Origin: Chamaelirium japonicum
Taxonomy: Eukaryota > Streptophyta > Magnoliopsida > Liliales > Melanthiaceae
DNA length: 64,000 nt
Assembly (NCBI GenBank): GCA_947650365.1
Contig: OX393550.1
Coordinates: 47,281,860-47,345,859 of the forward strand
Direction: 5' to 3'
This document shows, one piece after another, positions 63,726-64,000 of the stretch. A model generated the notes under the pieces. That model ran no database searches, was not told the DNA's origin, and was given only the letters and a program-made list of their open reading frames with translations. Both the position numbers and the translations under genes were made by a program. The stretch's first letter is position 1, and each line of letters begins with the position of its first letter.

Positions 63726-64000
63726 ACATTCCTTCTCGTAGGTAAATGGCGGATTAGATTGACGATGTTAGGCGAATTTTTTTTTTTTTTTGAGAAATAT
63801 GTTAGGAGAAAATATTAATGTGAGGCTACCTTACTTGAGTAGCCAAACAAACTATAACCTGAAAACAGAAACACAACCCAAGACCCAAATAATGGACAAT
63901 TAGAGACTCCACAGCTGACCTACATGCATTAATGCAGGCTTTCTATTGAGTCTCAAATAAATCTAGGGTTTCCACCATTAAGCAGGTGAGTTGTGGGCCA
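63726..64000. other. Unassigned DNA to the window edge
   Basis: A T-run at about 63,779-63,791 is followed by GAGAAAT, again like the retro-repeat edge in NAC intron 2. No gene. Confidence 0.4.

Overview
This window is nuclear DNA of a flowering plant, most likely a non-grass monocot (weakly held). The evidence is one intact spliced NAC transcription-factor gene of the VND4/5/6 type, plant Ty1/copia, TRIM, LINE, CACTA, hAT and Helitron-like elements, and long (TA)n, (CT)n and (GA)n arrays of the kind common in plant promoters and repeats. I see no bacterial or organellar genes, rRNA, tRNA or CRISPR array.

Layout. 1-4.6 kb: broken copia fragments and TACCCATACCC-type repeats. 4.6-19.5 kb: an unusual chain in which foldback elements (at least five families) and Helitron-like composites are separated from one another by (TA)n tracts. 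The composites carry GC-rich, promoter-like gene starts, orphan exons and an antisense fragment that reads as an ARMC8-type armadillo-repeat gene, and they end in a TTCGAAATATT-rich tail plus a hairpin and CTAG. 19.5-23.6 kb: interlocked inverted repeats, a copia LTR remnant, a LINE 3' end and a small MITE. 23.6-33.7 kb: a structurally complete, young, minus-strand Ty1/copia element with two 2,327-bp LTRs and a TACAG target duplication. 33.7-42.1 kb: its target array, a TRIM, a gypsy-like LTR, foldbacks, and an LTR with heat-shock-element-like motifs interrupted by a hAT MITE. 42.9-47.3 kb: a 2.2-kb tandem duplication, each copy holding a diverged LTR of the same copia family. 47.3-49.3 kb: a CACTA end and a foldback. 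49.3-52.2 kb: a GC- and CT-rich promoter and probable leader exon. 52.1-60.1 kb: AT-rich DNA, probably one long 5'-UTR intron. 60.2-61.6 kb: the NAC gene.

The only host gene I regard as functional is the NAC gene (337 aa, three coding exons, one intron with a GC-AG boundary). VND proteins switch on secondary-wall and cell-death programmes in xylem vessels. All other coding traces are transposon remnants or gene fragments. The most interesting feature is the (TA)n-linked foldback/Helitron chain. Boundaries were read by eye without alignment tools, so coordinates of diverged elements are good to tens of bases, while LTR ends, target duplications and NAC splice sites are exact.
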